From Burkholderiaceae bacterium (GTDB lineage: Bacteria > Pseudomonadota > Gammaproteobacteria > Burkholderiales > Burkholderiaceae_E), in the NCBI GenBank assembly GCA_023954015.1, contig JAMLIS010000002.1:62001-126000 (forward strand): a DNA stretch of 64,000 nt, written 5' to 3'. Positions 35,418 to 44,066 of the stretch are shown piece by piece. The notes under the pieces were generated by a model. That model worked only from the letters and a program-made list of their open reading frames with translations, ran no database searches and was not told where the DNA came from. The translations under genes and the position numbers were made by a program. Position 1 is the first letter of the stretch. Each line of letters begins with the position of its first letter.

Positions 35418-36569
35418 TCAGCGGCCACCCAGCCCCATCGAACGCGTGATCACCTCCTTCATGATCTCGTTGGTGCCGCCGTAGATGCGCTGCACGCGCG
35501 CGTCGGCCCAGGCGCGCGCCACCGGGTACTCCCACATGTAGCCGTAGCCGCCGTGCAGCTGCACGCATTCGTCGAGCACCTTGCACTGCAGGTCCGAGCA
35601 CCAGTACTTCGCCATCGACGCGGTGGCCGTATCGAGCCGGTCGTGCATCAGCAGCTCGATGCAGCGGTCCACGAAAACGCGCGCGACCTGCACCTCGGTC
35701 TGCATTTCCGCGAGCTTGAAGCGCGTGTTCTGGAACGCCGAGACGGTGGTGCCGAACACCTTGCGCTCCTGCACGTAGGCGAGCGTCCAGTCGATCGCGG
35801 CCTGCGCGTTCTCGACCGCGCCGATCGCGATCTGCAGCCGCTCCCACGGAAGCTCCTGCATCAGGTAGACGAAACCCTGCCCCTCGGCGCCCAGCAGGTT
35901 CGCCGCCGGCACCTGCACGTCGTCGAAGAAGAGTTCGGAGGTGTCCTGCGCCTTCATCCCGACCTTCTTCAACCGCTTGCCCTTCTCGAAGCCCTTCGTG
36001 CCGCGCTCGACGAGCAGCAGGCTCGTGCCTTGCGCGCCTGCATCGGGCCGCGTCTTGGCGACGACGATGACGACATCGGCGTGCCAGCCGTTCGTGATGA
36101 AGGTCTTCGAGCCGTTGAGCACGTAGACGTCACCCTTGCGGATCGCCGTCGTTCGCACGCCCTGAAGGTCGGAGCCGGCAGCCGGCTCGCTCATCGCGAT
36201 GGCGCCGATCGATTCGCCGCTCGCCATCTTCGGCAGGAAACGCCGCTTCTGCTCCTCGGAGCCGTAATGCAGGAGGTAGGGGGCGACGATCTCGGAGTGC
36301 AGCCCGAAGCCCAGGCCGGTGGCGTTGGCGCGCGCGATCTCCTCCATGACGACGATCGAATAGAGCTTGTCCGCTCCCGCTCCGCCGTAGTCCTCGGGCA
36401 TCGTCGCGCACAGCAGCCCCTGCTCGCCCGCCTTCCGCCAGACCTCGCGGTCGACGTAACCCTGATCCTCCCACCGCTCGTGGTGCGGGACGACCTCGTT
36501 GTCCATGAAGCGTCGCACCGAATCGCGGAACATCCGGTGTTCGTCGGAAAACAGCGTGCGTTCGATCAT
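35418..36569 (-). CDS. Acyl-CoA dehydrogenase, long-chain/isovaleryl type
   Basis: The protein has 383 residues and starts at MIERTLFSDEHRMFRD, the usual family N terminus. The FAD domain has AIAMSEPAAGSDLQGVRT and LNGSKTFITNGWHADVVIV. The C-terminal domain ends in LHGGYGYMWEYPVARAWAD and RIYGGTNEIMKE. The position of the short-chain-type catalytic Glu (YEGT) is Gly here, as in LCAD and isovaleryl-CoA dehydrogenase, where the base is supplied by the helix G Glu; LPWERLQIA fits that position. It is transcribed towards the liv operon and divergently from the thiolase. Confidence 0.9.
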   Translation of the reverse strand: MIERTLFSDEHRMFRDSVRRFMDNEVVPHHERWEDQGYVDREVWRKAGEQGLLCATMPEDYGGAGADKLYSIVVMEEIARANATGLGFGLHSEIVAPYLLHYGSEEQKRRFLPKMASGESIGAIAMSEPAAGSDLQGVRTTAIRKGDVYVLNGSKTFITNGWHADVVIVVAKTRPDAGAQGTSLLLVERGTKGFEKGKRLKKVGMKAQDTSELFFDDVQVPAANLLGAEGQGFVYLMQELPWERLQIAIGAVENAQAAIDWTLAYVQERKVFGTTVSAFQNTRFKLAEMQTEVQVARVFVDRCIELLMHDRLDTATASMAKYWCSDLQCKVLDECVQLHGGYGYMWEYPVARAWADARVQRIYGGTNEIMKEVITRSMGLGGR

Positions 36570-36636
36570 TGCGGCTCCGTCGCGTCTGCGGCAAGGCGCA
36601 AGCATAATAAGGGAGGTCGACCCCCCGGAGTGAGCC

Positions 36637-37842
<1,206 letters not shown>

Positions 37843-37876
37843 CCGCCGTTCGGACAGCCCTGCGTTCGATGCGATG

Positions 37877-39874
37877 TCAGGCAGGAGCGACCGGAGGGCG
37901 TTCCCCGGCAAGACGCTGCAGCAGTTCCCGCAGTCGGGCAACGTCGGGCGGCTTCGCCATCACATGCACGTCGCTCGGCGCGTCGCAACGCAACGTCTCC
38001 ACCCGAAACTCGCCGGAGAGCAGAACCGCCGGCGTGCGCCGGCCTTCCAGCCGCCGCAGTTCCTCGATCAGCCGCAAGCCGTCCCAGGCACCGGGCAGGC
38101 GGAAATCGGAGACGATCGCATCGAAGGTCCGCTGCATCGCGGAAACGAGCGCGACTGCGTCTTCTCCGCTCGAAGCACTCTCCACCTCGAATCCCCACCG
38201 TTCGAAGGTGCGGCGCAGCGCCTCGCCCATCGCCTCATCGTCCTCAACCACCAGAACAAGCACGTCCCCTCGGCGCACGACCCCCTCGCGCGAGACCGGC
38301 GAGGCGTCGGGCGCACCATGAAGGCCGGATACAACCCCGGCGTCGGCGACACGCCCGCCTTGCATCGGCGACACCGACTCCCGGGGAAGCGGATAGGTGA
38401 CGAAAGCCGGCGCCCGACGGGGCACGACTCCCGGGGTCGCAACGCGCCGGCGACCTTCGTACCGGGGCAGATGAATCACGAAAACCGTCCCCTTGCCGAG
38501 CGACGACGACAGCCGAATCGAATGTCCGGGCAGCCGCGAAACGGTCTCTCGCACGATCGAGAGACCGAGCCCCTGACCCTGCTTCGACGAGCGCGACGGA
38601 TTGGCGACCTGGAAGTATTCGTCGAAGACGCGTCGCTGGTCGGGCAGATCGATGCCGATCCCGTTGTCGCGAACCACGACTTCGAGGCCACTGCGACAGC
38701 TGCGCACTCGCACCAGAACCCACGCCGGACGCCCGGTTGCAGCAAATTTCAGGGCGTTCCCGACAAGATTCGCGAAGACGTCCCACAACCGGCTCTCGTT
38801 GCTGACGGCGCAGCGCCTGCCTTCGGCAGGCACTCGCACGACGAGCCGGACCCCCGCGCGCGACGCCAGGCCGGCATAGACGCGCTCGATCCGCTCGAGC
38901 ACATCGCGCAGGTCGATTGCGTCGACGGGAAACGGCGTGCCACGCTCCCGCAGGCCAAGCTCCGAGAGCCGGTCCAGGTCGCTGCTGATCGCCCCGATGC
39001 AAGCGTCCAGGCTGTCGAGGGACTGACGGGCTGCGTCGTCGAAACCGTGCTGGTGCTCACGCAGAAGCTGCGCATACAAGGTCAGGCTCGCAAGCGGTTG
39101 GCGAAGATCGTGACTGACTGCAGCGAGCACCCGCGTCTTCTCGGCGTCGGCCTCGAACGCCTCCTGCGCCATCGCCTCCGAACGCATCCTGGCATCGGCA
39201 AGCTGCCGGGCGCTCCAGAACAGAGAACGTTCCCGGCGTTCGATTTCGACCGAGAGGATCCAACCGATGAAGTTTGCGACAATCAGGTATACGCCAAGTG
39301 AAAGTGTATGCTCATCGCCCTGGAGTTTTAGGCTTAACAGCATCAGGACCGAAGAAGGGATGCAAACCGCGGCAACAAGGCCGACAGGAAGCCGGGAAAA
39401 TCCGTAACACAACCAACAAGCCAAGGTTGTAGCAACAACGATTCTGTTTACACCCCAATGGCCGGAATCAAGCCGCATAAAACCGAGAACGCCCACCGCC
39501 AGGCAGCCAATTCCCATGGGAATACCGACGCTCCATTCAAAATATCGAATAGTCTGCACCGGACGAAAATGAAGATTGACCGCGGCGGAAAGCAAGAGCA
39601 GCACGAGTGCTAGACGCACTTGCTGCCGAGCAGCGGAGGGTTGTACCTCGGTGGGAAACAAAGGAAGCAACAGCCAGAACACAAGAGACATTCCCCCCGC
39701 GACCATAAAAGCAATTTTCGCAAAGCGAAGTCCAGACTTGCGATACCCGAGAAGAAAGTCCGCTTCAATCGCCAAGTCGTTGAAGCGCCGCGGCGGCCGG
39801 AACACGCTCCCGAACCCAGTGCTCAGTCGATGCATCCAAGGCCCCCAAGGCAGGCAGTCGTTTGAAAGAGACAT
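37877..39874 (-). CDS. Hybrid sensor histidine kinase with C-terminal receiver, chimeric base composition
   Basis: The protein has 665 residues from the first ATG (a second ATG at 39835 is possible). Residues about 45-210 form five or six membrane helices with no periplasmic domain. A short coiled coil leads to the HisKA domain with H255 in AAVSHDLRQPLASL, then the HATPase domain with NLVGNALKFAATG, VRDNGIGIDLPDQ and GQGLGLSIVRETV. After a linker comes a receiver with VVEDDEAMGEA, phospho-acceptor D590 in IVSDFRLPG and the conserved Lys in VMAKPP. It resembles HDRQP-type kinases that pair with LuxR or PrrA-like partners. Codons for residues 1 to about 206 are A+T-rich while the kinase and receiver are at genome G+C, suggesting the sensor half was exchanged. 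Confidence 0.9.
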   Translation of the reverse strand: MSLSNDCLPWGPWMHRLSTGFGSVFRPPRRFNDLAIEADFLLGYRKSGLRFAKIAFMVAGGMSLVFWLLLPLFPTEVQPSAARQQVRLALVLLLLSAAVNLHFRPVQTIRYFEWSVGIPMGIGCLAVGVLGFMRLDSGHWGVNRIVVATTLACWLCYGFSRLPVGLVAAVCIPSSVLMLLSLKLQGDEHTLSLGVYLIVANFIGWILSVEIERRERSLFWSARQLADARMRSEAMAQEAFEADAEKTRVLAAVSHDLRQPLASLTLYAQLLREHQHGFDDAARQSLDSLDACIGAISSDLDRLSELGLRERGTPFPVDAIDLRDVLERIERVYAGLASRAGVRLVVRVPAEGRRCAVSNESRLWDVFANLVGNALKFAATGRPAWVLVRVRSCRSGLEVVVRDNGIGIDLPDQRRVFDEYFQVANPSRSSKQGQGLGLSIVRETVSRLPGHSIRLSSSLGKGTVFVIHLPRYEGRRRVATPGVVPRRAPAFVTYPLPRESVSPMQGGRVADAGVVSGLHGAPDASPVSREGVVRRGDVLVLVVEDDEAMGEALRRTFERWGFEVESASSGEDAVALVSAMQRTFDAIVSDFRLPGAWDGLRLIEELRRLEGRRTPAVLLSGEFRVETLRCDAPSDVHVMAKPPDVARLRELLQRLAGERPPVAPA

Positions 39875-39930
39875 GCGGGCACGCCCTCCTCCTCCATCCT
39901 GCCAAAGAAGCCTTGTGAGCGGGAGGGTTC

Positions 39931-39949
39931 CTAGCTAATCTACCTAGGC
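39931..39949. promoter_or_regulatory. Palindromic operator candidate between kinase and acyltransferase genes
   Basis: CCTAGCTAATCTACCTAGG is a 19-bp imperfect dyad: the outer CCTAG/CTAGG and inner TA/TA positions match on both strands. It lies in the 138-bp gap between the divergent kinase gene and the FeeM-like gene, 64 bp before the latter's ATG. Size and symmetry are in the range of LuxR- or TetR-type operators. No regulator is assigned. Confidence 0.4.
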
Positions 39950-40012
39950 CGAACGTTGTAGTCGTAGCAAGAACGAGGGCGCAAGTGCAGCACCTACCAG
40001 ACCGGGAGCGAC

Positions 40013-40834
40013 ATGTTCGAATCGAAGGAAGAACACAGTAGAGTGCGCGATGCCCAACTAGCGATAGAGAAGGCGCTAGATGCCGAAATAGAGAGTAATG
40101 ACTTCTATGTGCAACCCGGTGAAGACCTCTCGATTCGAGTGCGCGTTGTTCGAACTGAAAGTCAGCTTCAGAAAGCGATAAAAATCAGAGCAGACGCATA
40201 CCTACGACATAACGTTGCTTGCGCCGAGTCGCTGCATTCTGCAGAAGATGATGATAAAGCCCCGGGTTCGCTGATACTACTCTGCGAATCGAAGATCACG
40301 GGAGATGCACTAGGGACATTGCGAATTCATACGAATTTCGCGGCTCCAACTTACCTGGAACGCGATCTTCGACTTCCAGATTTTTTACGTAATACAAGTA
40401 TCGCGTACGTAACACGCTTAGCGATCGCGAGCGGAACAAGCGGCGCATTCGTGAAACTTGCGATGTTCAAAGCCTTGCACCGTTACTGCTTCGCCACCCA
40501 AATTTCTTGGATACTTGCGGTAGCGCGAGAGCCCGTAGACAGAGAATTTATACGCTTGGGCTTCAGAGATGTCTTGAAGCCTGGCGAGAAATTTCGCCGC
40601 CCCTCGCATTTTGGAGACATTGATGTTCGCCCGCTATATCTAAGCGTTCTGCAGGCTGAGCATGAATGGCGTACAGCAAAACATCCCCTTTATGACTTCA
40701 TGGTCCTAAGGACTCATCCGGACATTGAAGTCTTCAATTCGGTCAGTAGTGCTTGGACGACACCGCGACGCACCCAGAGAGGGCGCCGAAAGGCGGACCT
40801 TGCAGTTTCAGGACTCCAGATCCTGGCCGTTTAA
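40013..40834 (+). CDS. FeeM-like N-acyltransferase (GNAT / autoinducer-synthase-like fold)
   Basis: The protein has 273 residues, starting after GGGAG. The middle reads as a FeeM-type N-acyl amino acid synthase core: an N-terminal ALTE-like segment IRVRVVRTESQLQKAIKIRADAY comparable to the start of LuxI/FeeM domains, ALGTLRIHTNF (beta strand with acidic-neighbourhood), then the cofactor-binding helix ATRLAIASG-like VTRLAIASGTSGAFVKLAM and FKALHRYCF. These enzymes transfer a long acyl chain from acyl-ACP to an amino acid, and products act as signals or lipids. The C-terminal 60 residues are unassigned. The gene is wholly low G+C, unlike the chromosome. It sits between a membrane kinase and a c-di-GMP enzyme. 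The call is by motif memory and should be checked by structure search. Confidence 0.6.
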   Translation: MFESKEEHSRVRDAQLAIEKALDAEIESNDFYVQPGEDLSIRVRVVRTESQLQKAIKIRADAYLRHNVACAESLHSAEDDDKAPGSLILLCESKITGDALGTLRIHTNFAAPTYLERDLRLPDFLRNTSIAYVTRLAIASGTSGAFVKLAMFKALHRYCFATQISWILAVAREPVDREFIRLGFRDVLKPGEKFRRPSHFGDIDVRPLYLSVLQAEHEWRTAKHPLYDFMVLRTHPDIEVFNSVSSAWTTPRRTQRGRRKADLAVSGLQILAV

Positions 40835-40982
40835 AGGCATCGTCAAGTGCCTTGAGCGTCGCTTTCGCGCAACGCCGCTTGCCCGCTTCATTGCGCCACC
40901 CGTCCGTCCGAAGGTGGACGCGATCATTTAGTGAGTATCGTCCGGACCTGCCCCTCGGTTCTAATCGGCGCGCCAGGAGCCT

Positions 40983-43958
40983 ATGGCCTTCACTGTGACA
41001 AGGACGACGCTCGTTCCGTCGCGGTTACGTCTTCGCGCGGAGAGAATCCTTTTCCGTTTCAACACCCTTATCGCTTTTCTAGTGATCGTTATTTCGGCGA
41101 TCGCAGCTGCGTACGTACTTCTTCAATCCGAGAGATATCGCACGCTCCCTGACAGCTTAGGAGCCGTTCTCTCCGATCCAAACAACGAATGGAGATTGGT
41201 CGACGCAATTGACCATTTCCGCAAGGACCGCTCTATTCCCCTCGCGAAGGGCGTAAGCCTTCCATTCCGTACAATTTGGATCAGAATCGACCTGAGAAAA
41301 ATAACACCGCCCGACGGCGATATTCTGACACTTTCGGCGATCCGAGCGAAGGAGGCGCTCTTCTGGGCCATCAGCACGGAGAGCGACCGCTTAATTGCTA
41401 AGCCGCTGGAATGGAGACCGACCAGCAGCGGCATATCCGTCACCTTGCCTCAGGCAAGAACGGACGGAGTAGAAGTCATTGCAAGGATCGAACCGATTGC
41501 GATAAACAGAATTCAACTTTCGGTCGGTTCTAATAGCGACGTAAATTCTCAGAACTTAAAGTTCGAAAGAACAGGTGGTTTGCTTTTTGGCGCTTTATTA
41601 ATAGTCGCAATTTTTAGTCTGGTTGTAGCAATATTCAACCGGGATCTAATTTTCTTCCTCTTCGCCGCTTGGCTTCTTTCAACGTTGCGAATTGCAGGTT
41701 ACAACGGCGGCTGGGATCCCTACTGGCTGTCGATTCCGATCTCCGGGGATTTGCTTCAGCTCTTTCTACGACTTACGTACATCGCACACATTATCATTTC
41801 CCTCGCGTTATTCCAGGCGCTTTTTTTTAAAGAACTCCGAGCGAATCGCCTCCAGAATGTTATCGTTATTCTACAGTCTGCAACGGTGGCAATTGGCATC
41901 CCGACGCTACTTCTTGGCGCCACGAGTTCGCTCAACAGTCTTTGGATTTTGAGTGCAGCAACGATCGTTTCAGTTTTCTACGTTTTGATGAAACTCGCGA
42001 TCAAAGCCCCATCCCGGGAACTGCACTGGTACATCGGCTCGTGGACAGTCACCCTTCTAGGCTCGATCGCCCAGATTGCGTTCAATTTCGGTTTCGACGA
42101 AAACATCCTGAACGTGGCGAACAGCCAGACCACTGCTGTGGTTTCCGCCCTGATGCTGGGCGTAACGCTTGCTCAGAGGATGAACAGCGAAAGGCAGGCC
42201 AGGATCAGCGCACAGCACAGCGCAGTTGCCGCTTTGCAACGCTTCCGCCAGAACTACAGCGCGACGCCGGTCGGCCTTTTCACGATGAAGCTCGACGGAA
42301 CGCTGCTCGAGCACAATCCGGCGTTCGGCTCGATGTTCGTCGTCGAGGGTCGCCGCGGGTCGAAGGTGGGGGCGAACTGGTCGACGCTCCTCAGCCGCGA
42401 CGCGTTGCAGCGAATCTCCGAGCAGGCGGACGGCACGCGGATGATGGACGCGGAAATTTCGATTCGCAGGACCGGCGAGAAGAAGCGCTGGTTCCACGTG
42501 CGCGCGGTCCGGAAGGCGGATCTGTACGAGGGATGGATCGAGGACATCTCGGCTCGCAAGGAAGCCGAGGACCAGCTGAAGTTCCTGGTGCATCACGATT
42601 CGCTTACGGGCCTGCTGAATCGCCGCGGCTTCGAGGTCGAGCTGCTCAAGGCGACTCGCGCAGCGGGAGCGCGGGTGATCTGCCTTGCGTACGTCGACCT
42701 CGATCGCTTCAAGCTGGTGAACGATCTGTTCGGCCATGCCGCCGGAGACCAGATCCTTCGCCAGATGTCCGCGCGAATGCGCGAGGTGATCGGGCCGCCT
42801 CATCTTCCCGCGCGGGTCGGCGGCGACGAGTTCGTCGTCGTCATCGACTCGCTTCCGCTGGAGGCCGCGAGCGCGCTGTGCGAGAGGCTTCGCGTTGCAC
42901 TGAGCGACCGCGCGTACCACTACCAGGACAAGGCCTTCAACGTCAGCGCGAGCATCGGGCTCATTCGCGTGCTCGAGGGCATGCGGCCCGCCGACGCGCT
43001 CACGGCGAGCGATCGGGCTTGCGCGGAGGCGAAGCGGCTCGGCGGCAGTTCGGTGATTTCCTTCGACTCGAGCAGCGGCGAGTTGATGGAATACCTCGAG
43101 GAGATCAAGCTGGTCGCGGGAATGAAGGAACGCCTGCCCATCGAGAATTTCTTCACGCAGCTGCAGCCCATCGTGTCGCTGCGCAATCCGCGTTCGAGTT
43201 TGTGCTACGAGGTGCTGATCCGCATGCGCGACGCCAGCGGAGCGGTACTGCCGCCTTCGCGATTCATCCCTGCTGCCGAGCGCAACGGACTGATGACGCA
43301 GATCGATCGTTGGGTGTTGCGCAGCACGCTCGAATGGCTCGACATGCAACCGGCGCACCGTAACGACGTCGACTTCTGCACGATCAACCTGAGCGGCGCT
43401 TCGCTGAACGACGAGAAGTTCCTGCAGGACACGATCGCGCTGATCCGCGATCATTCCCAATCCACGCGCAAGGTGTGCTTCGAAATCACCGAGAGCGTCG
43501 CGCTGTACGACCTCAACACGACGCGCCGCTTCGTCGACACGGTGAAGTCCTTCGGTGCGATGGTCGCGCTGGACGACTTCGGCGCCGGCTACACGTCGTT
43601 CAGTTACCTGAAGGAGTTGCCCGCCGATCTGGTGAAGATCGACGGCAACTTCATCCGCGACGTGAACTCCAACCCTGCCAACTTCGCGATCACCCGCGCC
43701 GTCGTCGAGCTCGCACACGAACTCGGCATGGGATGCATCGCCGAGTGGGCCGAAAACGCGGAAATCGTTCGCTCGCTGATCCAGCTGCGGATCGACTACG
43801 CGCAGGGCTACGGGTTGTGCAGGCCGATCGAGCGCGAACGCCTGCTCGCCGTCTCCAACAGCGCGGCGCTGATCGGGGACGCCGCGACTGCCGACCTGGT
43901 CTGCGGGCGTGGAGCGACCCCGATCGAATCGGTCTGGGGCGCGGCGCTCCCCATCTGA
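40983..43958 (+). CDS. Membrane PAS-GGDEF-EAL protein (diguanylate cyclase/phosphodiesterase), chimeric base composition
   Basis: The protein has 991 residues, starting 3-4 bp after AGGAG. TM1 is near residues 25-48. A periplasmic beta-rich domain of about 140 residues follows (7TMR-DISM extracellular type), then seven hydrophobic helices (about 195-405). A PAS domain starts near 425 (FRQNYSATPVGLFTMKLDG), the GGDEF domain has an intact GGDEF at 613-617, and the EAL domain has E743 in CYEVLIRM, DDFGAGYTSFSYL and VKIDGNFI. EAL reads EVL at the signature but the metal ligands look complete, so both activities are possible. The first 415 or so residues are encoded by A+T-rich DNA, the rest at genome G+C. 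Probably adjusts c-di-GMP in response to a membrane or periplasmic ligand. Confidence 0.9.
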   Translation: MAFTVTRTTLVPSRLRLRAERILFRFNTLIAFLVIVISAIAAAYVLLQSERYRTLPDSLGAVLSDPNNEWRLVDAIDHFRKDRSIPLAKGVSLPFRTIWIRIDLRKITPPDGDILTLSAIRAKEALFWAISTESDRLIAKPLEWRPTSSGISVTLPQARTDGVEVIARIEPIAINRIQLSVGSNSDVNSQNLKFERTGGLLFGALLIVAIFSLVVAIFNRDLIFFLFAAWLLSTLRIAGYNGGWDPYWLSIPISGDLLQLFLRLTYIAHIIISLALFQALFFKELRANRLQNVIVILQSATVAIGIPTLLLGATSSLNSLWILSAATIVSVFYVLMKLAIKAPSRELHWYIGSWTVTLLGSIAQIAFNFGFDENILNVANSQTTAVVSALMLGVTLAQRMNSERQARISAQHSAVAALQRFRQNYSATPVGLFTMKLDGTLLEHNPAFGSMFVVEGRRGSKVGANWSTLLSRDALQRISEQADGTRMMDAEISIRRTGEKKRWFHVRAVRKADLYEGWIEDISARKEAEDQLKFLVHHDSLTGLLNRRGFEVELLKATRAAGARVICLAYVDLDRFKLVNDLFGHAAGDQILRQMSARMREVIGPPHLPARVGGDEFVVVIDSLPLEAASALCERLRVALSDRAYHYQDKAFNVSASIGLIRVLEGMRPADALTASDRACAEAKRLGGSSVISFDSSSGELMEYLEEIKLVAGMKERLPIENFFTQLQPIVSLRNPRSSLCYEVLIRMRDASGAVLPPSRFIPAAERNGLMTQIDRWVLRSTLEWLDMQPAHRNDVDFCTINLSGASLNDEKFLQDTIALIRDHSQSTRKVCFEITESVALYDLNTTRRFVDTVKSFGAMVALDDFGAGYTSFSYLKELPADLVKIDGNFIRDVNSNPANFAITRAVVELAHELGMGCIAEWAENAEIVRSLIQLRIDYAQGYGLCRPIERERLLAVSNSAALIGDAATADLVCGRGATPIESVWGAALPI

Positions 43959-44066
43959 TCATGCTCCCTGCCTCGCGCGGCGGCCGGCGCAAGGCGCCTC
44001 GCAGGAGCGTCTCCGCCAGCGTTTATGATGCAACGCTGCAGCCCGAGGACACGGGCCGGAGAGCGC

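Larger units (their letters stand above)
39255..42240. other. Low-G+C segment spanning three signalling genes
   Basis: From about 39255 to 42240 the G+C content falls to roughly 47% (28 of 60 in each of the rows 40081-40140 and 41641-41700) against about 70% outside (42 of 60 in 36661-36720). The edges are rather sharp on the left and graded on the right. They fall inside the flanking reading frames near domain borders, not between genes. No integrase, transposase, tRNA or terminal repeat is visible at the edges. Confidence 0.8.

Noticed and set aside
39255..42240. Low-G+C segment as a prophage, integrative element or insertion sequence
   Set aside because: No integrase, transposase, tRNA-adjacent repeat or terminal inverted repeat is visible, and its edges lie inside functional-looking genes.
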